A stretch of 14,248 nucleotides of DNA from Bacillota bacterium (GCA_021798855.1 JAJZBP010000029.1:1-14248); one strand, 5' to 3'. Counted from the stretch's first letter, positions 1-7,283 are shown. Made by a program: numbers and translations. Notes: generated by a model from the sequence alone, not told the origin.

Positions 1-109
1 GCCCCGCCGTTTTGGCGCGAGAAACCACGGCCTCCCGGTCATGGTCGAAATCATCCAGGTCCAAATGGGCATGGGTGTCGAAAAGGGGGAAGGTTTCGGC
101 TGTCGTCAT
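1..109 (-). CDS. tatD: TatD-family metal-dependent hydrolase/DNase, N-terminal fragment cut by the left edge
   Basis: Only the first 36 codons are in the window; the gene continues past position 1. The visible peptide begins MTTAETFPLFDTHAHLDLDD. The FDTHAHLD block contains the His-x-His metal ligands that open the TIM-barrel of TatD-family hydrolases, and the following D-x-x-D-R-E-A-V-V-x-R-A pattern is also typical. Family members are magnesium-dependent 3'-5' exonucleases or related phosphoesterases. The ATG (107-109 on the complement) overlaps the metG stop codon in an ATGA arrangement, which suggests translational coupling. The metG-tatD (yabD) pair is conserved in Firmicutes. The assignment is firm although so little of the gene is seen. 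Confidence 0.9.
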   Translation of the reverse strand, partial: MTTAETFPLFDTHAHLDLDDFDHDREAVVSRAKTAG

Positions 110-1995
110 TTGATCCTGCTTCCCGCTTCGACCGGCGCCGAGGTGGCCAACAGAACCGGCCCGTTCGAACCGCCGGCGGCCAGCAACATGCCGTGGGACT
201 CGTAACCCCGGAATTTGGCGGGTTTGAGATTGGCCACCAGAACCACCTGTTTGCCGATGAGGTCTTCGGCGGTGTAGGTTTGGGCGATTCCGGACACGAT
301 TTGGCGTTCCTCGTTGCCCAGGGACACCCGCAGGAGGAGCAGACGGTCGGCCTTGGGAACCTTCTCGGCGGCCACCACGGTGGCCACCCGCAGGTCAACT
401 TTGGCGAACTCTTCAATGGCGATCTGGGGAATGGTCGGATCGGATGCGGCTTCGCCCACTTTTTTTTCCTCCTCCAGTTCGTCATCCAGGCGCGGGAAAA
501 TAGGATGTCCGGTGGAAAGGTGGCCGCCCGGTGGCAGGAGACCCCAGGTCGTGGCTGCCCAGGTCAGGGGTTCGGTCGGCGTCCAGCCCAACTGCTCCCA
601 GATCCGGGCGGGAGTATCCACGAGAAAGGGGCTGAGGAGGACGCCGACCAAGCGGATGGTTTCCAGGAGGGAGTAGAGGACATTCGGCAGGCGGGGGTCT
701 TTTTGCTTATGGAGGTTCCAGGGAGCCACCCTATCAATGTAGAGATTGGCATCATTCACCAGATCCAAGATGGCGGCACAGGCGACACTCAGCTCCAGGT
801 TATCCAGGGCGACCTCGACTTTGGCGCGGGTCTTCTCCGCTAAAAAAGCCAAGGGCTCCGGCGCGGACGGCGCGGGGACCGCGCCCCCAACAAATCGGTG
901 AACCATGCCCAGGGTGCGGTGCAGGAGGTTGCCCAGGTCGTTGGCCAGGTCGGCGTTGATCCGGCGCCGGAAGGAATCCTCGGTGTAGGAACCGTCGGCG
1001 CCGAAGGGGATTTCCCGCAGCAGATACCAGCGCAGGGGGTCAACGCCGTAGCGAGTGATCAGGGAACGTGGGTCGATCACGTTACCCTTGGACTTGGACA
1101 TTTTATCGGCGCCGAAGAGGAGCCAACCGTGGCCGAAGACGCGCCGGGGGAGGGGCAGGTCCAGACTCATGAGCATGGCCGGCCAAATGACGGCGTGGAA
1201 ACGGACGATCTCCTTGCCGACCAGGTGGACGTCGGCGGGCCAATACCGGGCGAAGGCCATCGGGTCGGAGAGGAAACCGGCGCCGGTCAGATAGTTGGCC
1301 AGGGCGTCGAACCAGACGTAGACCACGTGGGCCTGGTTCCCAGGGACGGGGATGCCCCAGCGGAAGGACGTGCGGGAGATGCACAGATCCTCCAGCCCGC
1401 TGCGGAGGAAGGAAAGCATCTCAGCCCGCCGCGAGGGAGGTTGGATGAAGTCGGGGTGCTCCTCCAAGTGGGCGACAAGGCGGTCACGGTAATTGGACAG
1501 GCGGAAGAAATAGCTTTCTTCACGGGCCAACTCCACGGGCCGCCCGCAGTCGGGACAGTTGCCGGCGACGAGTTTCCCCTCGGGCCAGAAGGATTCGCAG
1601 GGGGTGCAGTACCAACCCTCGTAGTTGGCCAGGTAGATGTCTCCCTTGGCCTGGATGCGGCGGAATACTTCCGCGACCACGGCCCGGTGGCGATCCTGGG
1701 TGGTGCGGAGAAAGTCGTCTTCCTGGATGCGTAAAAGGCCCCAAAGGTCTTTTATGCCGGCGACGATTGGCTCCACGAAGCGGATCGGGGTAAGGCCGGC
1801 GTCCCTGGCCCGGCGCTCGATCTTTTGACCGTGTTCGTCGGTGCCGGTGAGGAAGCGCACGTCTTCTCCGCGCAGCCGATGGTAGCGGGCCAGCGCGTCG
1901 GCGGCCACGGTGGTGTAAGCGTGGCCGATGTGCAGGTTGTCACTGGGATAATAGATGGGGGTGGTGATGAAAAATGTGCCTTTTTCCTTGGGCAA
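106..1995 (-). CDS. metG: Methionyl-tRNA synthetase
   Basis: Cytosolic class I aminoacyl-tRNA synthetase that charges tRNA-Met with methionine using ATP. The 629-residue product has the Rossmann-fold HIGH motif at residues 22-25 and KMSKS at 298-302. A zinc knuckle is formed by C130-x2-C133 and C147-x2-C150. An anticodon-binding helical domain follows. From about residue 527 there is a C-terminal EMAP-like tRNA-binding (OB-fold) domain with the VDLRV and SHGMLLAA signatures. I chose TTG at 1993-1995, giving MPKEKGTFFITTP, because a perfect AAGGAGG lies 7 nt upstream (complement of 2003-2009). A TTG at 2011-2013 would add six residues but places that Shine-Dalgarno inside the gene. The reading frame is intact and the length is normal. 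It is transcribed away from the ispE cluster, whereas metS and ispE are co-oriented in B. subtilis. Confidence 0.97.
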   Translation of the reverse strand: MPKEKGTFFITTPIYYPSDNLHIGHAYTTVAADALARYHRLRGEDVRFLTGTDEHGQKIERRARDAGLTPIRFVEPIVAGIKDLWGLLRIQEDDFLRTTQDRHRAVVAEVFRRIQAKGDIYLANYEGWYCTPCESFWPEGKLVAGNCPDCGRPVELAREESYFFRLSNYRDRLVAHLEEHPDFIQPPSRRAEMLSFLRSGLEDLCISRTSFRWGIPVPGNQAHVVYVWFDALANYLTGAGFLSDPMAFARYWPADVHLVGKEIVRFHAVIWPAMLMSLDLPLPRRVFGHGWLLFGADKMSKSKGNVIDPRSLITRYGVDPLRWYLLREIPFGADGSYTEDSFRRRINADLANDLGNLLHRTLGMVHRFVGGAVPAPSAPEPLAFLAEKTRAKVEVALDNLELSVACAAILDLVNDANLYIDRVAPWNLHKQKDPRLPNVLYSLLETIRLVGVLLSPFLVDTPARIWEQLGWTPTEPLTWAATTWGLLPPGGHLSTGHPIFPRLDDELEEEKKVGEAASDPTIPQIAIEEFAKVDLRVATVVAAEKVPKADRLLLLRVSLGNEERQIVSGIAQTYTAEDLIGKQVVLVANLKPAKFRGYESHGMLLAAGGSNGPVLLATSAPVEAGSRIK

Positions 1996-2002
1996 GGAGA
2001 AT

Positions 2003-2009
2003 CCTCCTT
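2003..2009 (-). promoter_or_regulatory. Shine-Dalgarno of metG
   Basis: The complement reads AAGGAGG, a perfect match to the anti-Shine-Dalgarno, with 7 nt before TTG at 1995. It decides the metG start in favour of the inner TTG. Confidence 0.85.
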
Positions 2010-2052
2010 CCAATTATGGTGCGGATTTTCGGCCTTGCGGCGGCCTCGCCAG

Positions 2053-2061
2053 ATTATACCA
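2053..2061 (-). promoter_or_regulatory. Extended -10 promoter of metG-tatD
   Basis: On the minus strand the sequence TGGTATAAT combines a perfect -10 hexamer (complement of 2053-2058) with the TGn extension typical of sigma-A promoters that need little or no -35. No good -35 hexamer is found 16-18 nt upstream. Transcription would start near 2046, leaving a leader of about 50 nt. That is too short for a T-box riboswitch, and none is seen. Confidence 0.6.
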
Positions 2062-2210
2062 CAATTCCCGGTGAAGTCCGGCATGGTAACACCCGGCGGG
2101 CCAGGGTGGGGTGACGAAGCGGCAGGATTTTTTGGCCAAACGGCGAACTATCCACCCGTCGGCAAGCGGTGTGCGGTCTCGGGACCGTGGGTGGGCGGAG
2201 CGTGATCGGA

Positions 2211-3224
2211 ATGGTGCGGACCCGGTTGACATTCGGCAACACAAAAGGGACTGAGAGAGCGCTGGCGGTAGATACAGTCGTTTATGGTTCGGCCAACGGC
2301 AACGAAACGGGCGACGAGTCAACCCAAGTGGTTTTGGTTGACGGGGCGATTGTTTACAAACAGGATGTGCTCCGGTTTCTATCCCACCTTCCAGCGGAAA
2401 GCATCGACCTGATCGTCACGGATCCCGCCTATTCGGGGATGAACCAACATTTGATGTTGGGGCGCGGCAGGATAGTCGGGCGATACGACGACAAGGGTGA
2501 AGGTGGTAAGTGGTTTGCGGAATTCGACGATACCCGGGAGAACTATGATGAGTTCTTGAGGGAATGTGAGCGCGTCCTCAAACCCAACCGGCATTTGTTC
2601 ATAATGTTTGATCCCTTTTCGCTTTTGTCCCTGGGGCCGATGGTGCGGGAATACTTCAACGTAAAAAACATGGTGGTCTGGGACAAAGTGAATATCGGTA
2701 TGGGACACTATTTCCGCAGGCAAACGGAATTTATTTTGTTTGCCTGCAAAGGGAAACGGCCGTTGTCCCGTCGAGACATTTCCGATCTGTGGAGGATCAA
2801 GCGGTTGCATCGTGCGCCGTATCCGACCCAAAAGCCGGTCGAATTGTTCGAGGCGATGATTGCCTCCAGCCGGGATCCTGGGGACGAAGAGTTCCTGGTG
2901 TGCGATCCGTTCGTGGGTTCCGGAAGCGCGGCCGTTGCCGCGTTGAAACAGGGAGCCCGCTTTGTCGGGTGCGACATTTCGACAAGGGCAATCGATCTCT
3001 GTCGCCGGCGGCTTGAGTCATTTGTCGACGCCGGGGTCGATCCCTGTCAAGCGGGAGTGTGTTTCGATGGGAAAAAAGCGGCTTTGGCAACCTCGAAACG
3101 TTGTGCGAAGAAGCCGAGGGCAGCCGGCGAAAAGGCCGGCGTAGGGGGAGCGGCGGCAGCGGGTGAGTGTCTTCGAACCGGCGACTTCGATCAGCCAAAC
3201 GAGATGCCGTGCCAATCACAATGA
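2211..3224 (+). CDS. Orphan DNA methyltransferase (N6-adenine or N4-cytosine, beta-class order)
   Basis: S-adenosylmethionine-dependent DNA amino-methyltransferase, 337 residues from ATG 2211. The catalytic motif IV reads DPAY at 71-74, a variant of the usual DPPY/SPPY. It is followed by a target-recognition-like middle (about 75-200), motif X as PTQKPVELFE (205-214), then the AdoMet-binding motif I DPFVGSGSAA (232-241) and GCDIS (253-257). Motif IV before motif I is the beta-class order. The D in motif IV favours adenine-N6. From about residue 272 there is a 65-residue Ala/Gly/Lys-rich tail with scattered cysteines that matches nothing I know. No restriction endonuclease is adjacent. The stop overlaps the ispE ATG by 4 nt. 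The start is uncertain: GTG 2169, GTG 2202 and GTG 2328 are in-frame alternatives; 2211 has GGAG 10 nt upstream. Confidence 0.85.
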   Translation: MVRTRLTFGNTKGTERALAVDTVVYGSANGNETGDESTQVVLVDGAIVYKQDVLRFLSHLPAESIDLIVTDPAYSGMNQHLMLGRGRIVGRYDDKGEGGKWFAEFDDTRENYDEFLRECERVLKPNRHLFIMFDPFSLLSLGPMVREYFNVKNMVVWDKVNIGMGHYFRRQTEFILFACKGKRPLSRRDISDLWRIKRLHRAPYPTQKPVELFEAMIASSRDPGDEEFLVCDPFVGSGSAAVAALKQGARFVGCDISTRAIDLCRRRLESFVDAGVDPCQAGVCFDGKKAALATSKRCAKKPRAAGEKAGVGGAAAAGECLRTGDFDQPNEMPCQSQ

Positions 3225-4114
3225 TGAGGAAAATCACCCTTAGCGCACCGGCCAAGATCAACCTGACCCTCGATGTCCTGGGTAGCCGGCCGGACGGTTA
3301 CCATCAGATCGAGACCATCATGCAGACCATTTCCTTGGCCGATGGAGTTCGGATTACCGCGGAGCCGGGTGGGGGGATCGATGTGACCTGTGCCGCCGGA
3401 CGGGAGTGGGGAGCCGAACGCCTGCCGCCGGCGGGTCCAGGCAATCTGGCCCACCGGGCGGCCGTGGTCCTGGCGGGAGTCACCGGTGGCCGGCAGGGGG
3501 CGGCGATTGTTATTGAGAAACACATTCCCATGGCGGCGGGTTTGGGGGGAGGCAGCGCCGACGCGGCGGCGGTATTGTGGGGGTTGAATCGGCTTTGGGG
3601 AGCTTTATTGTCCGGGCCGGAACTGGAAAGGTTGGGGGCGGAACTAGGAAGCGATGTGCCTTTTTGCTTGCGGGGAGGCACGGTTTTGGGTCGGGGGCGG
3701 GGCGAGGAACTGGAGGAACTGCCGGATCTGCCGTCTGCCTGGGTGGTCTTGGTCAATCCACGCTTGTCTCTTTCGACGGCGCAGGTCTATCGCGTTTGGA
3801 ACCGGCGCGCGGATGCCGACCTTTCGTCTGCGAAGTTTCTGGAGGCGCAAAAAGCGGGCGGACTGGCCCGGGCGGCCGGGGCGATGGCCAATGGCCTTGA
3901 GGCGGCGGCGTTTTCCCTATGTCCGGAGGTGAAAGCCATTTTAGACCGCTTGCGCAGGGCGAAAGGCATTCTCGGTGCCTGTCTTTCGGGCAGCGGGCCA
4001 ACGGTTTTCGGATTGGCGGCGGAGAAAGCCGCGGCGGAGAAAGCCGCGGCGGAATTCGCGGCTGCGGGCCACTGGACACGGTTGGCCCGTACCTTAAACC
4101 GAAAGGAAAGATGA
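3221..4114 (+). CDS. ispE: 4-diphosphocytidyl-2-C-methyl-D-erythritol kinase
   Basis: GHMP-family kinase of the non-mevalonate (MEP) isoprenoid pathway. It phosphorylates the 2-hydroxyl of CDP-methylerythritol with ATP in the cytoplasm. The 297-residue product shows the substrate-binding APAKINLTLDV block with the conserved lysine at residue 12. It also has the glycine-rich ATP loop GLGGGSADAA (107-116), the catalytic aspartate D145 in LGSDVPF, and the C-terminal GHMP motif LSGSGPTVFG (255-264). The length matches the B. subtilis enzyme (about 289 residues). ATG 3221 overlaps the methyltransferase TGA (ATGA), and a second ATG follows at 3224. No good Shine-Dalgarno is seen, so coupling to the upstream gene is likely. 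A 15-bp tandem repeat near the 3' end encodes AAEKA twice. The stop overlaps the next gene by ATGA. Confidence 0.96.
   Translation: MMRKITLSAPAKINLTLDVLGSRPDGYHQIETIMQTISLADGVRITAEPGGGIDVTCAAGREWGAERLPPAGPGNLAHRAAVVLAGVTGGRQGAAIVIEKHIPMAAGLGGGSADAAAVLWGLNRLWGALLSGPELERLGAELGSDVPFCLRGGTVLGRGRGEELEELPDLPSAWVVLVNPRLSLSTAQVYRVWNRRADADLSSAKFLEAQKAGGLARAAGAMANGLEAAAFSLCPEVKAILDRLRRAKGILGACLSGSGPTVFGLAAEKAAAEKAAAEFAAAGHWTRLARTLNRKER
4016..4054 (+). repeat. 15-bp in-frame tandem repeat inside ispE
   Basis: The unit gcggcggagaaagcc occurs twice in full (4016-4030, 4031-4045) and then partially (gcggcggaa). It encodes an alanine/glutamate/lysine helix (AAEKA repeated) near the IspE C-terminus. The unit is a multiple of three, so copy-number change would not break the frame. 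Confidence 0.85.
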
Positions 4115-4929
4115 ACGCGGCGGGCGAATATTGGGATGGGAGAGGAAGAGGTGAGACGACGGAAGCGGAAGGTTCTCCGGCAGGGATAACTGCGGTGGTT
4201 CTGGCCGGGCGGCCGAACAACGGCCGTTTGAGAGATGAGCCGGTGGCTTGGGAAGCGATGATTCCGGTGGGGGGACGGGCCATGGCCGCCTTGGTGGCGG
4301 AGGCCTTGGCCGGCACACCGGGAGTGAATGAGGTGCGCGTGGTGGGTCCGGTGGAATTGGCGCCCCAATTGCCGCCGGGAACGGTCCTGATTCCGCCGGA
4401 GGCCACCCTTTGGGACAATTTGCGGGTTGCCGCGGTGGGAGCCGCGCGGGGGAGCCTCCTATTGGCCACGGGTGACATTCCCCTGCTGGTCGCCGCGGCG
4501 GTGGAGGATTTTCTGGCGAGATGCGCGGCGATGCCGGGTGACATCCATTATTCCGTCGTGTCCCAAGATGTGGTGCAGCGTTCCTATCCGGGCGCCAGGC
4601 GCACCTATGTTCGCTTGGCTGATGGCGTTTTCACCGGGGGCAACCTCTTTTTGGTGCGCCGGGAGGCGTTGGAAACGGTGATTGCCTGGGGTGAAAGGGT
4701 CTACGCCCTGCGCAAGCAACCGTTGCGGTTGGGACTTCTCCTCGGTCCCCTCTTCGTCTGGCGGTTGGTCCTTGGACACCTGACCATGGCTGACGCCGAG
4801 CAAAGAGCCGGTCGGCTGTTGGGTTTGATGGGCAGGGCGGTGATCACTCCTTTTCCGGCCATCGGGGTGGACGTCGACCGACCGGAGGATTTGAGCCTGA
4901 TCAGGGCAATCATGCACAACGGGAGTTGA
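4111..4929 (+). CDS. MobA-like nucleotidyltransferase family protein
   Basis: A 272-residue protein with the fold signature of GT-A type NTP transferases. VVLAGRPNNGRL (29-40) stands where the glycine-rich NTP loop normally is. IPVGGRAM (51-58), a metal-binding-type GDIPLL (121-126), TGGNLFLVR (175-183) and GVDVDRPEDL (252-261) follow. The last resembles the D-x-D-T-P-E-D-L end of MobA proteins. The sugar or cofactor substrate is unknown. The degenerate first loop lacks the usual LAGGxGxRM with arginine/lysine, so substrate use may differ from true MobA. The first 25 residues are poorly ordered. The ATG overlaps the ispE stop (ATGA) behind a GAAAGGAAAG ribosome-binding site, and the stop overlaps the glmU-like TTG. 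Proteins of this type next to ispE/glmU suggest a cell-envelope precursor role, but this is inference. Confidence 0.85.
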   Translation: MNAAGEYWDGRGRGETTEAEGSPAGITAVVLAGRPNNGRLRDEPVAWEAMIPVGGRAMAALVAEALAGTPGVNEVRVVGPVELAPQLPPGTVLIPPEATLWDNLRVAAVGAARGSLLLATGDIPLLVAAAVEDFLARCAAMPGDIHYSVVSQDVVQRSYPGARRTYVRLADGVFTGGNLFLVRREALETVIAWGERVYALRKQPLRLGLLLGPLFVWRLVLGHLTMADAEQRAGRLLGLMGRAVITPFPAIGVDVDRPEDLSLIRAIMHNGS

Positions 4930-5690
4930 GTTGGGCGCAAGTGGAAGGAAGGAATCTGGTCGCGGTCATCTTGGCGGCCGGCCAAGGCAAGAGGATGAAG
5001 TCGGAATTGCCCAAGGTTCTTCACCGGGTCGGGGGTATCCCGATGGTGGAGTTGGTGGTTCGGGCGGCCAATGAGGCTGGAGCGGACCAAATTGTGGTCG
5101 TGGTCGGTCGCGGGGCGAACCTGGTGCGGGAGGCCCTGGGTGATGGCGTTGCCTATGCCGTGCAGGAACAGCCTCTGGGGACGGGGAACGCCGCGGCCTG
5201 TGCCCGCGACCAGGCATCCGGGGCGAGAAACATCCTGGTTCTTTGTGGGGATACGCCATTGGTCACGGGGGAGACTTTGCGCCGCCTGGGGGAAGCCCAT
5301 CGGGAAGGACGGGCTGCGGCCACCATCCTCACGGCGATATCCGACGACCCAACGGGATATGGGCGGGTGATCCGGGGTGACGACGGCAAGGTGCGGCGGA
5401 TCGTCGAGGATGCCGACGCGAACCCGGCGGAAAAGGCGGTGCGGGAAATAAACGCCGGAATCTATGTTTTTCAAGCCGCCGGATTCTGGGAGGCCCTGGA
5501 GGAAGTCCGCCCGAATAACGCTCAGGGTGAGTATTACTTGACCGACTGCATCGCCGGCTTGGTGGCGAAGGGTCTGCCCGTGGCCGCCCATCCCGTGGAC
5601 GACCCGTTGGAGGTGGAGGGGGTCAACAATCCGGATCAATTGGCTGCGGCGGAGGGGAGGGTGAAGCGCAGGGGCAAACTGGATGCTTGA
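4926..5690 (+). CDS. glmU: GlmU-type N-acetylglucosamine-1-phosphate uridyltransferase, single domain
   Basis: Matches the N-terminal half of GlmU, which makes UDP-GlcNAc from UTP and GlcNAc-1-phosphate for peptidoglycan. Seen in order: LAAGQGKRMKS (16-26), LPKVLH, QEQPLGTGNA (80-89), GDTPL (108-112), TGYGR (143-147), VEDADA with the conserved glutamate E161, INAGIY (175-180), QGEYYLTD (200-207) and GVNN (232-235). It ends at residue 254. The left-handed beta-helix acetyltransferase half (about 200 residues in normal GlmU) is absent, and prs begins 38 nt downstream, so no broken remnant can be there. TTG 4926 overlaps the upstream stop (TTGA). GTG 4941 or CTG 4956 are alternative starts and would also give a normal N-terminus. 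Acetylation of GlcN-1-phosphate must be encoded elsewhere or be done differently. Confidence 0.9.
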   Translation: MSWAQVEGRNLVAVILAAGQGKRMKSELPKVLHRVGGIPMVELVVRAANEAGADQIVVVVGRGANLVREALGDGVAYAVQEQPLGTGNAAACARDQASGARNILVLCGDTPLVTGETLRRLGEAHREGRAAATILTAISDDPTGYGRVIRGDDGKVRRIVEDADANPAEKAVREINAGIYVFQAAGFWEALEEVRPNNAQGEYYLTDCIAGLVAKGLPVAAHPVDDPLEVEGVNNPDQLAAAEGRVKRRGKLDA

Positions 5691-5728
5691 CCCGTGAGGC
5701 TGGGGAAAAAAGCGGGGGGGTCATGATC

Positions 5729-6685
5729 ATGGGGAGAAGTCGAAACACAAATTTGAAAATATTTTCGGGTATGGCGAATCGTCCGTTGGCGGAGGCTATC
5801 GCCACCCACTTGGACATCGCCGTGGGGCAGGCGGCGCTCGGCCGCTTCTCCAATGGGGAGATCCGGGTAATCATCAACGAGAACGTGCGTGGGACCGACA
5901 GTTACGTGATTCAACCTCTGTGTGGCAACGCCAACGAGAGCCTGATGGAGCTTCTGGTGATGATCGATGCGTTGCGGCGGGCTTCTGCCCGCAGGATCAC
6001 AGCGGTGATCCCGTATTACGCCTATGCCCGTCAGGATCGCAAGTCGAGGGGGAGGGAACCAATTTCGGCCAAACTGGTGGCCAACCTGCTCACCACCGCC
6101 GGGGCTCGCCGGATCCTGACCATGGACCTCCACGCGCCCCAGATCCAGGGTTTTTTCGACATTCCCCTCGACCACCTGACGGGGGTGCACATTCTGGCCG
6201 AACACTTCCGTTCCAAGGGGTTGGACAAACTGATGGTCTTCTCACCCGACGCAGGCGGCGTGCCCAGAGCCAGGGAACTGGCCGAACAGCTCGGTGTGTC
6301 GTTGGGCATCTTGGATAAACGACGCCCCGAACCGGGGGTTTCCGAGGTGATCAATATCATTGGGAGGGCCGCCGGGCGCCAGATCATCCTGATTGACGAC
6401 ATGATCGACACGGGGGGCACCATCTCCGGAGGGGCCAGGGCGCTTCTGGAGGCGGGCGCCGAAGCGGTCTATGCTTGCTGCACTCACCCGGTTCTTTCCG
6501 GCGCCGGCCCGGAAAACCTCCTGCGTTCCTGCATCGCCGAGACGGTGGTGACGGACACCATTCCCCTGCCCGAAGCTCTGCGGGGTAATCCCCGCTTTAC
6601 CGCCCTGTCGGTGGCACCGCTTATGGGGGAAGCCATCGTGCGGATCCACGAAGATCTGTCGGTCAGTCATCTTTTTGAAACCTGA
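5729..6685 (+). CDS. prs: Ribose-phosphate pyrophosphokinase (PRPP synthetase)
   Basis: Makes PRPP from ribose-5-phosphate and ATP for purine, pyrimidine, His, Trp and NAD synthesis. The 318-residue length equals the family norm (B. subtilis 317). Visible signatures are LKIFSGMANRPLA near the N-terminus, RFSNGE, and the catalytic flexible loop YARQDRKSRGREPISAKL (99-116). Also present are MDLHAPQIQGFF with the metal/ATP histidine (132-143), SPDAGGVPRAR, the PRPP-binding DDMIDTGGT (223-231), YACCTHPVLSG and the C-terminal SVSHLF. ATG 5729 has a G-rich run (5714-5720) at a good distance of 8 nt; ATG 5723 is a close alternative. In B. subtilis the L25/ctc gene follows prs, but here pth follows directly. 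Confidence 0.97.
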   Translation: MGRSRNTNLKIFSGMANRPLAEAIATHLDIAVGQAALGRFSNGEIRVIINENVRGTDSYVIQPLCGNANESLMELLVMIDALRRASARRITAVIPYYAYARQDRKSRGREPISAKLVANLLTTAGARRILTMDLHAPQIQGFFDIPLDHLTGVHILAEHFRSKGLDKLMVFSPDAGGVPRARELAEQLGVSLGILDKRRPEPGVSEVINIIGRAAGRQIILIDDMIDTGGTISGGARALLEAGAEAVYACCTHPVLSGAGPENLLRSCIAETVVTDTIPLPEALRGNPRFTALSVAPLMGEAIVRIHEDLSVSHLFET

Positions 6686-6698
6686 GCAGATATTATCA

Positions 6699-7283
6699 AT
6701 GGAGGGAGAACTCCGCCTGCTGGTCGGCCTGGGAAATCCGGGCACGGCATACACGGGTACCCGCCACAACCTCGGATTCCGGGTGGCCGACCGGTTGGCC
6801 AAAGTCGCCGGGATCGGCTTCCGCCGGGGATACGGCGGGCTTTGGGCGGTTCTGCCTGGATCGGGCCGGGGAATCTACCTGCTCAAACCGCAGACGTTCA
6901 TGAACCTGAGCGGCCAGAGCGTGGCGGCCATCTGCCGGCAACGAAGATTCACTCCGTGCGAGATTCTGGTGGCTTGCGATGATTTGGATCTGCCCCTGGG
7001 TCGGATCAGATTGCGGCGGGGAGGGGGAACCGGTGGGCATCGAGGCTTGGCCAGCATTGCCGGCAGCCTGGGGACAAAGGAATTTTCCAGGCTGCGGCTC
7101 GGGGTGGGACGCCCGCCGGAGGGAGTGGACGCGGCTTCTTACGTGCTGTCAACCTTTGGGGCGGCGGAGGAAGGGAGGGTGTCGGATGCCGTTGAACGGG
7201 CGATCCGGACGGTTGAGATCATGGCAACGCAGGGTTGGGAGGCGGCCATGAATTACGGGCACGCCCCTGAGCCGGGGGTTTGA
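6699..7283 (+). CDS. pth: Peptidyl-tRNA hydrolase
   Basis: Releases peptides from prematurely dropped peptidyl-tRNA; named spoVC in B. subtilis, where a mutation affects sporulation. The 194-residue product contains LLVGLGNPG (7-15) with the catalytic-site asparagine N13, TRHNLGF with catalytic histidine H23, and KPQTFMNLSG with N69. It also has the CDDLDLPLGR block with D94 and GGTGGHRGLASI. The usual GGHNG asparagine (N114 in E. coli numbering) is arginine here, a substitution to note but not by itself disabling. ATG 6699 lies 13 nt after the prs stop and has no clear Shine-Dalgarno. GGAGGGAG at 6701-6708 sits inside the gene, 8 nt before CTG 6717, which would give the family-typical short start (LLVGLGNP). 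The start is therefore unsettled. Confidence 0.95.
   Translation: MEGELRLLVGLGNPGTAYTGTRHNLGFRVADRLAKVAGIGFRRGYGGLWAVLPGSGRGIYLLKPQTFMNLSGQSVAAICRQRRFTPCEILVACDDLDLPLGRIRLRRGGGTGGHRGLASIAGSLGTKEFSRLRLGVGRPPEGVDAASYVLSTFGAAEEGRVSDAVERAIRTVEIMATQGWEAAMNYGHAPEPGV

Noticed and set aside
898..1734. Long open frame on the plus strand opposite metG (278 codons)
   Set aside because: It is a shadow of the well-supported metG frame in GC-rich DNA. The protein is low in family-like motifs and has no ribosome-binding site of note.
1996..2052. T-box or other riboswitch in the metG leader
   Set aside because: The leader from the predicted start site is only about 50 nt and contains no T-box sequence or specifier-loop structure.
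2226..2231. Perfect TTGACA that could be a -35 element for the methyltransferase operon
   Set aside because: At 16-18 nt spacing there is no acceptable -10 hexamer, and the site lies inside the chosen reading frame. It is kept only as a reason why the true start might lie further downstream.
3123..3140. GCCGGC-GAAAAG-GCCGGC hairpin in the methyltransferase tail
   Set aside because: A 6-bp stem in GC-rich coding DNA is expected by chance, and no T-run follows.
3753..4544. Minus-strand open frame of 263 codons across ispE and the next gene
   Set aside because: It is Pro/Ser/Arg-rich, spans two convincing genes on the other strand, and is typical of an antisense GC artefact.
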